From NCBI GenBank assembly GCA_018398765.1, contig JAHBMJ010000282.1, forward strand, positions 4,564 to 50,943: 46,380 nt of DNA. Direction: 5' to 3'. The position numbers were made by a program, and so were the translations under genes. Shown here piece by piece: positions 11,090-23,739 of this stretch. A model generated the notes under the pieces. That model did not search any database and was not told where the DNA came from. It saw only the letters and a list, made by a program, of their open reading frames with translations. This DNA is from Chromera velia. Lineage: Eukaryota; Sar; Chromeraceae. Every line of letters begins with the position of its first letter. The stretch's first letter is position 1.

Positions 11090-12923
11090 GTCTCGGAGTG
11101 AGTCATAATAGAACAATACATGTGTCTGTATGCACCTCTTTTTTACCACAGTTGACCGCCTTCATGTGTGTCGGATGTCTGCCTACAGGTACTCGGAGCG
11201 TCACCTCTTGAAGCCCTTGAGGTTGGAGTCCGTCAGGGGCCTCGCGGTGTTCCCTGCAGTCTCTGAACAAAAATAAGGCAGTGATCCCTCCTGCAGGGCC
11301 TCTGAAGAGACCGCTGCTGAGAGCATGACAATGGTCAATCCACTGGAATCGATATCATTTGAAGACTCGTCAACGTCTATCCGGGAACCTGCAAACGTGA
11401 CGGAGAGTGAGGTGACGCCTTGCCGAACAAACGGTCAAGACGCGTGCAGGCCTAGCTACTAGTCGAACCCGGAGGTCTCTTCTCCTTCATCTTCGCCATC
11501 CCTCTTCGTCCCCCTGAAACAGGCACCCTGAGTGTGTCGTGCCGCCTGGAGAGCAAGGGCAAGGTCGACCAACAAGCTTCGAACATTCGTGCTTGTCACC
11601 ATTGGCTGCAGAGAGTCAAGGGGGCTGTCTGTAAGCGATGGGAGACCGCAAACAGCACTCGGGATCATGCTCTCTGGCCAAGAAAAGAAACTGTTTCCAT
11701 CCCCATCAACACTCCAAAACCTTCTCAAACTCCCCCCCCCCCCCCNCTTCTCGGATAATGGAAGAGAGAAAGAGACTCGAGGATTCGTTGAGAGAGACGG
11801 ACGCACTAGGTTGCGCAGGAGCCCCATCGCTTCCCAAAACCCGCAGAAGAACCAGATAACTTCCAAATCAATCGCTATTCTTCTCATGCAGTCTCAGGCA
11901 TGCTGTGAGGCAGAAAGACGCTCGAAGGGCCTGGAGGGGCCCCAGAAACAGAGAAAGCAAATTTTGCACTCGAATGAATCGAGAAAGAGCCTTCCCGGAC
12001 CGGAGAGCTTCGCCTGATGCGCCCCCCTTCTTCAGGAGATCCATATCCTTGCCGATACTCGCATCCACCTCCGGTGTGTCCCTACCTGCTCTGACAGAGA
12101 CATGAAGGGGATGAAGGGGCATGAGAATTTTGCTTGACTCGAGAGGTTCCTGGGACAACCACAAACCATCGGCAGACAAGGCCCGTGGACGTCTGCGCCA
12201 CCACGCTTATTTACGTCAGTCCAGCCCAGACATTCATTTGTCGTCCTTGCCCTTTTCTCAATGGTTGCATGCAAATGTGTGTGGGAAAGAGAGAAAAGAC
12301 ACCTCTCAGCAGCATCTCAATTCATGCCCCTCTCTACGCACGTGCTTGAGAAGAAAACAAAACACCATTTCCTTTGTGTCTTGTGCAGCTTGCTTTGACT
12401 GTGGCCTTCCAGCTGGCAGGAGCTGAACAACTTCGCATCCTTCGCATCCCCCCTCAGAACCCACGGAGAAAAACAAGCAGGAAGCAGCAGGAAAGAGAAG
12501 CGCCTGCACCCTGACGAGCAGTCCAGTTCTTCTGCTTCCCAATTCCATTTCTCGCCCTCTGTCCCTTTGCGTAGTATGAGTGTCCACAGGCTAGTTCAGC
12601 AGTGTTCCTGTTGGATGAAAATTCTTCCCACCCCTTACGAGAAGGACAGTTCCTAAGCGTCCCGGCGTGGGTCGCCTCGTCTCAGCGGTGAGAGAGGGTC
12701 CCCGCAGTGATCCGGAAGATAAGAGTGAGCACAGAGTATGCACAGAGAGGAGAGGCGAGTGAGAAGAAACGATCCATCGGCAGAACTTTCCCAGTCGGCT
12801 TTCGCGTGCTGAGAAACATCACTCTCGAGAGGAGCCCAGTGGGTCTTTGTGGGAGAACCTGAGGTGTGGAACCGGAAGTCAATTGCCTGTACGCGCTCGG
12901 AAGGGAAAAGCTGGTCGGTTGTG

Positions 12924-12970
12924 CAGTCAGTCAGTGAGTCAGTCAGTCAGTCAGTCAGTCAGTCAGTCAC
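12924..12970 (+). repeat. (CAGT)n tetranucleotide repeat
   Basis: Around ten near-perfect CAGT units, with related TCAGTCA units scattered to 13080. A similar short run lies at 10250-10275. Confidence 0.9.
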
Positions 12971-13449
12971 TTAAGCCACCTGTCAGTTACATTACTATCT
13001 GTTCAGAGAGTCAGTCACTCCACCTCAGTCAGTCGTTCAGCCCAAGGGTCAGTCAACCAAACAGTGAATCAGTCAGATTTTCGCCAAGTGTGCCTTGTCT
13101 TCGGACGATTTGAATAAAGATTGAAGAAGGAAAAAAATCGTATGCGTAGTCCCACTTTCTATTTGGCTGCCTGCAGCACGGTTTTGTGGGAAGAGAAAGA
13201 TCGCAAGAAAGGGGAATACGCTGTTGTTCTCGTCTGCAGTGAGACTCAGTGCAGGGACGCCGTTGGCGGTGCGGAGGCATCTGTCGGGTTCTTTTCGATT
13301 CCTGGGCCATCTCCAACCCTCGTTCGAAGGTGCTTGCCGTTTCCTGAAAAGGCCGACCCAGATTTCTGGTCAGTCTACTGAGGATTGATCCTTTTCGTTT
13401 TAATATGCTACAAATACTTTGATAAGCTACGCGAAAAGACGCATGCGCA

Positions 13450-13450
<1 letters not shown>

Positions 13451-13518
<68 letters not shown>
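13451..13518 (+). repeat. (TC)n(AC)n compound microsatellite
   Basis: A pure TC run changes directly into an AC run. Confidence 0.95.
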
Positions 13519-13519
<1 letters not shown>

Positions 13520-14600
13520 TACGCACGCACGCACGAACATGCGGACATGCACACACCACATTGCTCGGGCTCAAGTTGATTGGTGCATGCAGTCTCTTCT
13601 GAAAGCAACATCTGATATTCGGGATCGGAGCAACTTGAAAGCCTCTGAAGCTCTTCCACAATTAACACCTTTAGTCACTTGTGAACGCAGATGCGTTGGA
13701 GCCCGCAGACGTGAACACTTTCCACCAAAGCGATTCTCTTCAGCGCAGAAGACGCCTACTAGCCCGAGAGCCTGAATAAGGAATCCCACACAGATTGCGT
13801 TTCGTTCAATTTCGTGTTCAATATCCTTTGGTCAGTCAATCAGTCAACTGCGTTTCATTTTATCTTGGCTTTCCTCCCTTTCTCATCCTTTGTCTGCTCC
13901 ACAAGAGTCTCGATTTTTTGGGCGCATTTGATGGTTGTCTTCCTCACTCTTTGTCTGCGCCTGCATAAAGCCTCGTGAGAAAGGAGTGCTTGTTTCCATG
14001 ACAGTTCGTGGCTTTTGGGGGGAGTTGGGGTGGGGTGGGGACTGTTCGCGTGATTCTTCAACTTATCAAAATTGCTGTCTTTTTCTTGAAATGGGTTTCA
14101 AAGTGCCTCACTTCTTTTCAGGCCATTTCCAGCGTTCATGATTGGTTTGGTCTGCCTTATTGCAGGTCTGCGAAGCTGCTCTAGCTTCTAGCACGTCTTC
14201 TGGCGACAGCTTGGTGCCTTGTTGTTGCCGTCGTAGCCCACGGTAACATCCGTCTCCAAATTACCATGATCCTCCTCTGTCGGCCCCCTTCACTTTATGG
14301 TCGGAACTGGGGTGTACGTCTCCTGGGCCTGTCCTTTAAACATGCACAGGTCTGGGACCTGGCATCACGGTACACCTGCATTGTGGTTTTGGCAGTGCTG
14401 CTGAGTGACCGCTTCAGTTCCAGGGCCTGTCGGGAAAACCTAAAGCTTGATCCCCGTCTCCTCTCGGGCAAACACAAACCACAATGGCAATTGAAACTTG
14501 CAATAACGCACATGCAGACTGATGTAATCTCACTTTCAAAAAGAACGCTGCATGACAAAACTTTATTATAAAAGAAGTGTCGAGCCTGAAGTTTCAGGCC

Positions 14601-15960
14601 TGTCAGACGCCGTATTCAGAAAAATAACTTCTGAATTAACTCACGCAAAAAGCAGTTTTACTAGATTTTAGATTTGATTATTCATTTTTTCGCTATAGTT
14701 TTTCTGACAAGAACAACATGTGCTAGAACATGTATTCTAGCATGTATTAGTTTTTTAAATAATAATAGTAATCTAACTGATCATCATCTTTATTTTATAA
14801 TCATAAAATTGAATTGAATCGAATTGAATTGAATTGAGACGGTTAAAGCCGGTGAGCCACCACTTAGGCTCTGGCCAACCATGGGGCATGACATGCAATG
14901 TTGGTTTGTTAACCTAGCGCATTGATTCATTTACACTTGACAAAACAAACTCACGCTAATTTAGCTATACACTCCTTAACCGCCCTCATGGCCGCAAGAG
15001 GCTGGAACGACGATATAAGAGCGATCATCTCTCAGACTTTCTTTTCATTCTCCCCCACTCCTCTACCAGCTGAGGCAGCCACCCATTGCACAATTTCCAC
15101 CCGATTCTCAATTGGCGTATGCTCTTTTATTCTGCTGATGTATGCTGATGATTTTGTTAAGCTTCTGTCTCTCCCTCTCTGTATCCACACATTCCGTGAG
15201 CAGGTGGATCTCATTGATAAATCTAAACTCAGTAATAGAGTCAATTATGAAGTGAACATATACTTAAACCGTTTTCTAATATTTTCTACAAATTTGATGA
15301 CTGTTCTAGTGTTTAAGTAGAAACAATTCTTAAATGATAAATTAGTTTGCAAGCATAGTGATTGTTGTTAGAATTTTTGAGTGACTCGAGAGAAAGAAAA
15401 CTTAAAGCTTCCCATATCTTTGTCGGTATATAAAGAGAAACTAGGGAGGAAAATCAACTTATAACTAGATTAATTGATTGATTGATTGCCAATCAGTGAT
15501 TGATGTCAAACCCTAGGTAGAGTTATAACTCCCGGGCTTAGTAGACTTGACAGTGCCTAGGACAGTGCATAGCTGGGGAGGGGGTGGTTTAACATTTGTC
15601 AGTAGTTTTAAAAACTATGATCAAATCACTCAGCTGAATACTGATATTATACTGCCTCTAATTATAAACTACTTTAGATTAATATTCTAAGGCATCTAAC
15701 TAAGGTATTCAAAGGAATTATTCTTCATCATTATACGCCATGGCCATCGGGCTATAAAAAAACGTCTAGCATTCAGCACTAGGTTCGCCAGCAACGTGTA
15801 ATCTACCCTTAAACTATATAAGTCTAGCTATGAATAATTATCATCGTAATAATCTGATGATCAAACGCCAATGCAGATACTACCTAGCGATTTTATATTC
15901 AGTAGCAGTAGCTGAAATATAGGCGAGGACATATGATGAATTCCATGAATTCACTGTTTT
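14601..15960. other. AT-rich island
   Basis: AT-rich DNA distinct from the GC-richer gene blocks on either side, with short tandem motifs (GAATT at 14810-14835, ATTG at 15475-15490). It contains a possible LINE remnant at 14922-15320; nothing else is recognised. Confidence 0.6.
14922..15320 (+). pseudogene. Possible LINE-type reverse transcriptase fragment
   Basis: A 132-codon open frame contains FILLMYADDFVKLL followed by a segment like the region after the catalytic box of non-LTR retrotransposon RTs (FREQVDLIDK). The Y-A-D-D codons lie at 15141-15152. The expected upstream box (Q/G-x-P-L-S-P) is not seen in this frame, and the frame ends soon after, so if real it is a short relic. It sits in an AT-rich island that looks non-genic. 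A chance YADD with agreeable context cannot be excluded. Confidence 0.38.
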
Positions 15961-15987
15961 CATACAGAGGTTCTGGCAAAGGAGTCT

Positions 15988-16305
15988 CTACTGATTGAGA
16001 CGGAAACTTTCGAAGGCTGAAATCCGAAACAACCGAAAAAAGAGAGGACTCTTTTCTGCTGCTTGCATCACTTCGACCCTGTCCAAGTTCCGTCGGTCCA
16101 AGTTCGTTTTTCCTCGCTCCCCTGGGCGCATGAACAGATTCCGGCTTTCAGGTAAAAGGTCCACCTCCTCTCTCCAGTACTCTCTCACAAAGCAAGACAG
16201 TGCCAAAAAGATCGAAGGTTTCACCTCCTCTGCAACGCAGGCAAAGTAAGCAAACGGATTGTAATTAGAATCCACGCTCCAAAAGTATGTCTGGGTAGAA
16301 AACAC
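15988..16305 (-). other. Open frame of 105 codons downstream of eL8, hypothetical
   Basis: An uninterrupted - strand frame starts at ATG 16305 and ends at 15988, with mixed, protein-like composition (TYFWSVDSNYNPFAYFACVA; LFMRPGERGKTNLDRRNLDR). It begins about 170 bp past the eL8 stop on the same strand, so it could be in the eL8 3' UTR, a terminal exon of another gene, or chance. It matches no family I know. Confidence 0.25.
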
Positions 16306-16473
16306 GCCAAGATCGAAACGAAAAAGGAACCTTGATCAAAAAGCCCCGAAGAGCATATGCAAAAAAAAATCGCCCCGGCGTGTCCTTTGGCTGCTTCCCA
16401 CCCCACCCAAGCACTGGCTGCATGGTCTGCGTACCTCTCCACCCCCATCGGCATATCCGGTCCTCCTCGACGC

Positions 16474-18430
16474 TTAACCGAGGACGCCCATCTTCTTGGC
16501 CTGCTCCAGGGCGATGGCCTGCAATATTTATTCACAAGCGGTGTTTTGTGTGATCACACTATGACGACTGATTGTGCAGTGAAAGTCCTTGTACAGGTTG
16601 TGTTCGCGAAAGAGATGCGTGTAGCGACTGACACGCGGAGGGACGGATGCACATACACAGGACATTCACATGCAGGGGAGAGAGGAAGGAAGCGAGAAAC
16701 ACTACACAGACACAGAAATACTCACAAACCCACACCCACGCACTTTCACGCGGTCACCAGGTGGTGGGGTGTGCAGCGGAGCTAGGTCTTTTCTTCGACA
16801 GAGGCGGAGAAAGATAAGCGGACAGAAATGAGAAAGTGTTTGCACTGAATTGTTTCCTGTTGCTACCCCGAAGCCCTCTCCGCTCTCCAACAGTAAGCAA
16901 TCAGGCAAACTAAACCACACAAACGACTGACTCAAGTACCCACCCACCTTCTCCTTCTTGGCGGTCACGTGCTGGGACTTTATGCCCATCACGCCACCAC
17001 CTGCAACGGTAGAAGGAAGGAGCAAGGAGGGATGCAAAAAGATGGGGCGTGCATGCGATGTGAAACACTGGATTCTCAGGTGCGTGCAAACCCATGCAAT
17101 CCGCCAGCCGCCAGCAGTAGACCGTCTTTCCTTCGATTCATGTTCGCATCCCGACTTCAGCTCGTCCATTTGCAGTCCGCTCAGAGTTCGTTCATCGATC
17201 AAACAAACCCCGCCTTTTTCCTCATTATGCTCCTCCCCCCACCCGCTCTTCCCCATGCCTCCTAACCACCCCCCAAGACTGAACGAAGGGAAACGACAAC
17301 TCACCGAACTTCCTGCGGACGTCCACGTTGTCGTTGAACTGAGCGAGGAAGTTCTTGCAGAGGGTGTCGAGCTCGGCCTTGTCCTGCAACGTTTGGAAGC
17401 TTGTTACGTAACAATCATCTTCCAAAAGAATCAATCTTGAAGACAGAGAGAAAAAAGACAATCGCAAGTAGATGCGAACAGAAAACGCGTAGAAAATTTC
17501 AAGACTAGGACCGGGCGTCATTCTTTTCTATTGTCTTTCAACACAGGCAGAAGAAGGGGGGATGAAGGCAAGACGAGGGCGAGGGGAAAGCAAGGAAACA
17601 TCAGCTCAACAAAACGGCGCACCTCCTTTCTGACGGAGGTGAGGGCAACGGCAGCTGCGGTCTTCTGGTGAACCAGCTGGCCGAGGCGGGACTTGCCCTT
17701 GATGATGCAGTAGGGGACCTGCAATGAAGGTTAAATAAAGGAGACACACACGATACTGAGGCACATATCCGCGAAAGATCGACTTACACGTATGCTGTCT
17801 CACATACTCCGATTACGAAACGGAAATCAGAGAAGAGACGACGAAAGTAACTGGCAGCATTTGCTTTCTCCGTTTTGGGTGGACCATGTATACTTTCTCA
17901 ACTTTCCAGAGACACCTAAAACGAAACGTGCAACAAAGCGGTCACTCCAGAAATAGTCATCGAGCTCAATTCGTCCAGCCTCCAAAAGTCCCCCCCCCTA
18001 CCCCCACCCCCACCCCTTTGAGTTCAACCTCAATCCATTTACACCCTTTTATGTGCCCAAAGAGCCCACCTCCATCTTTCTGCAGAGGGCGGGGAGCCAC
18101 ACCACCTGCATGTAGCAATGGTGCACAGAACACAAACAGATGAAAAAGTGAAAGGAAAACGGCAGGCTTTCTGACACGAAAGAACGCAGTAAAACCAACG
18201 TGAACCTGAGACATCTTTATCGGTTGAAGGTCAAGAACTCCATAGTAATCAAGAAGGGATACAAACACCCACCCCCACAAGCCAGGACGACCGATGAAAC
18301 AGAAAAGAAGAAAGGTCGAGCCGTGGTCTCACCGCTAACATTTCACAGTGCCTCTCAGCTCTCGAAGGGAGAAGAAAAGAGAATAAACCGAAATAAATCG
18401 CAAGCAAGCAAGCAAGCAAGAAAGAAAGAG

Positions 18431-18477
<47 letters not shown>

Positions 18478-21400
18478 AAAGAAAAGGGGAAGCACACAGA
18501 AAGAAAAAATCAATAAAGAGAAAGGCACGACGAAAGACGTACAAGTTCGATGGGGTCGACATCGTGGGCGATCACGACGAGAGAGGCCAGTCTCTGCTCG
18601 ATCAGCTCTGTAGGCAAGGGAGGGATGGAGGACGGAGATGACTAAGTGATCATCCATAAATAAACATCATTACCATTCTATCTTTGTACCAATTATTGCT
18701 GCACGAACATCATGCACCACAATCTACCGAGATCCAGTCCCTTACTGGTGTGGCTGTACATGGTCAGACTGCTGAGAACCTGGCCCTTTGTGCCCCCATA
18801 CGAACGCAGCAGGAGTGAAAATAAGAACCCAACCCTCCCTCTCACCGGTGATATGGTTGAGACCGAACTTGAGGACCACAGGCTTCTTGTTCTGGCTCTC
18901 GTCCCCACCGGCGGCGATCTTCTCAGCCTCCTTCTCGAGTCTGTTTGGGAATATACGAAGAAACAAAAAACAGAGGAAGCACGGATCTAAATAGGAAGAC
19001 ACAAAAGAAGGAAACCTCTTCTGCGTGCTGCAAGAGATTCGGCAGAAATGCAGGACGCTTGAGACGGGACAGCGACCACTAATGACTAGAGACTGCAGGT
19101 TTCTTCGTCCAGCCAATCTTTGGAGAAGAGAATTTGTCCCCAGTGCATTGCCCGAATGGTCAGGTGAGAAAACGGAAGTCACGACTGCAGGGAGGCCATA
19201 CAATACGACTGAAAGAAAAGAGAAGTTGATCGATCAACAATGAGCATCAAAAGAAGCCAGCGGAGGACCAAAGTCAGACAGCTAGGCAGACGAACGGACC
19301 TTGCCCTCTTCTCCACGCGGGTCTCGGGGGAGTACTTCTCGAGGAGCTTCAGGAGCTGAGTGGCCTGCATACACGTAGGTACGGTGCAACAGAGAGAGAA
19401 AGGAGATTATTCAGGGGAGCGGAGGGGAGTCAACAGGGCAACTTAGGTTGAACGCGCGAGCAGTGGCAAAATGAGCGAGAGGACGGAATGAACGTACTCT
19501 ATTGGACAAAATGAAACAAGACAGAAGACCAGCCAGCTGCTTGGTGAGGAAACAACAACAGGCAGACACAGAAAGACAGTATTGCTTCCCCACTAACAGA
19601 CTGTTCTGAGGCGCAGACGCATGAATGTACACGGCGACGGAATACAAATATCACCAGACAGAAAAAGAAGAAATAAACGTCACCCCAAAAAAGGGGGCCT
19701 TCAAGTCACTTGAAGACAGAAATAAGTGCACGAAGTGCAAGTGTGTTTGTGTGAAGTGTCTTCCCACATCACATTAAAGCAGAGACCGTCAAAGCATTAG
19801 ACCTGAATGATGACATGCAAAGAGTTCGGATACGCCAAGAAAAACGAAAACCTCCTCGACAGTATTTCTGCAAAAAACCTTCTCACTGCTTCCAGACTGA
19901 ACCCTTCCTATCTGGTTCTACACGAACAATCCTGGTACCCCCTCTCCCTCTATCAATATAACCCCAGAACGCTCTTCATCCATCCAGGAGGATATCCTCT
20001 CCTCTTCCAGACCTGAAAAGAAAACCTCGCTCTTCCACACTGACAGGAGCCCACAAAAACGAAACAAGAAAGGGAGTGAGAAGGAAGGAAGGAAGGAAGG
20101 AAGGAAAGAAGGAAAGAAGGAAAGAAGGAAAGAAGGAAAGAAAGAAAAGAAAGAAAAGAAAGAAAAGAAAGAAAAGAAAAGAAAAGAAAAGAAAAGAAAG
20201 AAAGAAAGAAAGCGTCCTCTATGTTCCCATCTCTCGTTCCCTGTTCCCATCTCTCGTTCCCTCTCTCTCGACACATCTTTTTACCCTTGTTTCTCTTCTG
20301 CACACGGAACAACATGCTCCAAAACGCGAAGCACTCTGCACAATCCATTAGGCAGAACTGAGACGCCACATTCCCCTCGTGCCCTTCTCATCTTCCTCCC
20401 CTCCCTCCAGAGAAGCCTTCTCAAAAAAAGCTCCAAAAACATACACGCCCCCCCTTTCGCTCTGTGGTCCTGGCGGAGACACACCGAGGACCTTCAAGAT
20501 CCCTCGATGTGCAGGTATCCCACTTGCTTGTCCTTGAAAGAAACACATCGGCTCCAGCACCCAGTCCTCCAAGTCCTAGTCACAAACTCCACATCCATAG
20601 CACGCAGCCCGTCAGACTTCAAATACAATCCCCCCTTTCCTTTCCTTCCAAGGATCCTATTCTCTCTCTCTTTCGAGGTCTCTCTCCCTTGCTCGCTTTC
20701 CCTCCTTTCGTCCGAGGTCAAAGAAACGGAAACACCGATAACCCACATAAAAAGACTCAGAGAAAAGACAACCAAGACAGTACACCTGACAGAAACGCAC
20801 AGGGCCAATCGTCCGACCCACGAACCTGGTTCTTGTCCAGAGTGTGGTTGAACTGGTTGATCGAGGGGGGCACCTTCAGGCGCATCATCAGGACGCGCTT
20901 CTGTCTCTGGAGACGGATGTAGCGGGGCCACTTCACGTAACGAGTCAGGTCCCTCTTGGGCTGGACGGCATTGCCTGCACAGAAGGAAGAGCACACACAC
21001 GAAGAGAGGCGAAGGAGACAGATGAGAGGGGGTGTCCTTCATTCCTCGGCACAGGCTTAAGCGCCAGCTAGGCAGAATCGTTCCTCTTTTGCCTTGACTG
21101 AGAGAGAGAAAGGACGGCACGAGGGCGGCGACTGACTGACCGATTCTGAAGTTCTTGGGGGCCTTCTCGAAGAGAGGATTCTTCTGGGTCTTCTTCGCCT
21201 TGCTGCGGGGAGGAAAGGGGGTTGGGGGGCCGCTTACAGCGATACAGGCGCGGCATAAAGACGCACGGCGGATTGCAGGAGCGGAAAGAGGCGCAATCGC
21301 AGCTTTCGATCTGTTGAGTGGCAAAGAAACGAGGAAAGTGGGAACGGTTCCTGCGCTTACCTGGCGAGAGGGGCCGCAGGAATCTTCTTCTTTCCGGAGC

Positions 21401-21679
21401 TCTTCGCGCCTTTCACCTGCACGCAGACACAGGAACGGTTTCAGCCTATTACTGCTTGTAGCTGCAGCACCACATCGCCTAACAAGAAGTGCACACTTTT
21501 GTCGCGGCCCTTACATTCCATTCCTATCAGACTGGACTAGAGTACCTTCGAATCGATACAGAGCAAGCACTCAGAAATCTGTCAGTCTTGAGGGAAAAAA
21601 CCTGGAAAAGGGTGGGAAAGGGGCTGCGGTTGAGCGTGCACCTTCCTAACAGCTTTCTTCGCTCAAAGTCACTTACCAT
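16474..21679 (-). CDS. RPL7A: 60S ribosomal protein eL8 (L7a), 12 exons, 267 aa
   Basis: Reading the - strand, exons are 21679-21677 (ATG only), 21416-21361, 21202-21141, 20974-20826, 19364-19300, 18940-18846, 18607-18543, 18105-18070, 17718-17623, 17383-17305, 17000-16948 and 16518-16474 (TAA). All phases join, giving 267 aa against about 266 in animals. Family landmarks are in order: [15 protein letters not shown]-type N terminus; [115 protein letters not shown]. The central part is the L7Ae/L30e RNA-binding fold, and the protein is a structural component of the large cytosolic subunit. The initiator codon stands alone in exon 1, followed at once by a GTAAGT donor. One exon is only 36 nt. 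The gene is head-to-head with UDP-sulfoquinovose synthase. Confidence 0.96.
18400..18485 (+). repeat. (CAAG)n/(GAAA)n microsatellite in an eL8 intron
   Basis: A run of CAAG units passes into GAAA units between the 18543-18607 and 18070-18105 exons. On the eL8 sense strand this is CTTG/TTTC. Confidence 0.95.
20078..20211 (+). repeat. (GAAGG)n/(GAAA)n microsatellite in an eL8 intron
   Basis: GGAA, GAAAG and AAAAG units run for about 130 bp inside the intron between the 20826-20974 and 19300-19364 exons. The sense strand of the gene is pyrimidine. Confidence 0.95.
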
Positions 21680-22167
21680 CTTTGCCGGTTACTTGTCCGT
21701 TTGAGAGGGGGGTGGCGCTCTGTTCTGTACAGAAGAGGATCGAGCCGTTTCTCCCTCTCTCCCTGTATGGAAATTCAAGATTTCTGAAGGGTCGGCCCCG
21801 GAAGGCGCGCAAAAACTGCGTATAGCTTCCGCGCGCGCCTGCGGCCGCGGCCAGGTCGGACCCCAGATGCATATACGTGCCATTTTTTCGATACGTTTTC
21901 ACGTTTCCTCAACTTCGATCCTCCTAGCTATCTCTCTGGTTTACTGAACGAACTCCGCACCCACCACACGTCGTTTTTGATACGATTGGAATACCCAGGA
22001 CTTCTGTGGCAAGCTTTTGCGAGCCTTTGATTTGACCCAAGAGCGAGACAGGGAGGTTTGAGAAGAGACGGGACTACTCTTTCAGGAGAGAAGCGCGGGG
22101 CTTTCTCCAAAGCAGGAAGTGGTCTGCTCACCCCTTTTTGTCCGTCTACAGCATCTGCCTTGGCACA
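21680..22167. promoter_or_regulatory. Shared intergenic region between divergent eL8 and SQD1 genes
   Basis: Only 488 bp separate the two start codons, which face away from each other. Both promoters and 5' UTRs must lie here unless further non-coding exons exist. The segment includes a GC-rich patch (about 21790-21860) and an ATGCATAT motif near 21869. No TATA box or specific factor site can be assigned. Confidence 0.55.
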
Positions 22168-23681
22168 ATGCTGTCCCTTCATGGATCTGTGAGGAAGTTG
22201 GCACTTTTGTGCCTGCTCTATCTTTGCGATCTCTTTGGGGGCGCTGAGTCCTTTTCCCTCAGCAGCAGTGGACCCCGCAACCGTCAGCAGGCCGTCTCCT
22301 CCTTCACTCCCCTTTCTCCCCAGGTATCTTCCCCCCACAACCTCCTCAGACCAACAGACTCCATCCAAAGCCCTGTTGGCCTCTCCTCCGAGGCTCGCAG
22401 CAGCCTGGGAGGCTCTGTGGAGCGCAAGAAGATCCTTGTCCTTGGAGGAGACGGCTTTTGTGGATGGCCAACGGCGCTGCATTTGTCAGATCATGGGCAT
22501 GACGTGATCGTGGTGGACAATCTTTCAAGACGGCGAATTGACACTGAGTTGGGTGCAGAGTCTTTGACACCCATTCAGTCAATGGAGGAGCGCACGAACG
22601 TGTGGAAGGCCGTGTCGGGCAATGAGGTGCAGTTCAGGATGCTGGACGTCGCCAAGGATTTTGACGGACTTCTTGAACTTATCAAGTCAGTAGAGTGGGT
22701 GGATGGATAGGTCGGGCAGGCTTGGGAGGCAGGCTTTTGGGAATTGGAGAAGAACAGAGGACAGAAGCATTCAAGAACAGGGTCGCGAGGAACACAGTGC
22801 TTCTCCCATCCTTCATTCCGCATTCTCCCCCNNNNNNNNNNNNNNNNNNNNNNNNNNNNNNNNNNNNNNNNNNNNNNNNNNNNNNNNNNNNNNNNNNNNN
22901 NNNNNNNNNNNNNNNNNNNNNNNNNNNNNNNNNNNNNNNNNNNNNNNNNNNNNNNNNNNNNNNNNNNNNNNNNNNNNNNNNNNNNNNNNNNNNNNNNNNN
23001 NNNNNNNNNNNNNNNNNNNNNNNNNNNNNNNNNNNNNNNNNNNNNNNNNNNNNNNNNNNNNNNNNNNNNNNNNNNNNNNNNNNNNNNNNNNNNNNNNNNN
23101 NNNNNNNNNNNNNNNNNNNNNNNNNNNNNNNNNNNNNNNNNNNNNNNNNNNNNNNNNNNNNNNNNNNNNNNNNNNNNNCTCTCTCTCTCTCTCTCTCTCT
23201 CTCGCTCTCTCTCTCCTCTTCTCTTTCTCTCTTCTTTTCTCTTTCTCTCTTCCTTTCTCTTTCCCTTTTTCTCTCTTCCTTTCTCTTTGTCTCTTTCAGC
23301 CCTGTCGTTTTTCACTTCCTCCGCAGACTCCCTCTGTGCCCAGCCACTTGATCACTTTCTCTCTTTTCTCTTGTCCCCATTATACCGCCTTGTGTGGTTC
23401 CAACTCCTCGTTTTTTTACTTTCCGCTCTGGGCGCCTGCTTTGTGTCTTCCCAGAATTTTATGCTTGACGAGACAGCCTCGGTTCCGTCAAGTCTTTCTG
23501 TCTGTCTCTCTTTCTTTTCTTTCTTTCTTTCTTTCTTTTCTTTCTTTCCTTCCTTCCTTCTTTCTTGCTTTCTTTCTTTCTTTTTTCCTTCCTCCTTTTT
23601 TCCTTCCTTCCTTCCTTCTGTCCTTTCTTTCTTTCTTTCTTTCTTTCTCTCTTTCTCTCTTTCTTTCTCTCTTTCTCTCTT

Positions 23682-23739
<58 letters not shown>

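Larger units (their letters stand above)
9741..11462 (+). other. Unresolved exon-like pieces, possible + strand gene
   Basis: Several open segments follow CAG acceptors: around 9741-9840, 9945-9999 (SETRHLEEEGLQLVSGGEK), 10080-10235, 10609-10860 and 11293-11462 (ending PCRTNGQDACRPSY then TAG). Pyrimidine-rich sequence lies between some of them, as in true introns here. I cannot phase them into one gene, and both strands are open through parts of the region, so this is a lead and not a model. It also contains the diverged duplication described separately. Confidence 0.22.
11463..14600. other. No resolved gene; scattered exon-like segments
   Basis: This stretch contains a single unresolved base in a C run (11746), microsatellites, and a few open segments after CAG acceptors that could be 3'-terminal exons. 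One is near 12390-12512 (LALTVAFQLAGAEQLRILR ...then TGA). Another is near 13175-13380 (KGEYAVVLVCSETQCRD ... ending DFWSVY, then TGA). I do not recognise either, and no upstream exons can be joined to them with confidence. Confidence 0.25.

Noticed and set aside
10864-11121. His/Thr- and Ser/Leu-repeat frames
   Set aside because: Artefacts of the GT/GA microsatellite on both strands.
16702-17304. 200-codon - strand frame over eL8 introns
   Set aside because: It is a frame across introns and the small eL8 exon at 16948-17000 in the wrong phase; the ribosomal protein exons explain the region.
20494-21324. 276-codon - strand frame
   Set aside because: It overlaps two eL8 exons in other phases and runs through introns, so it is a shadow of the ribosomal protein gene.
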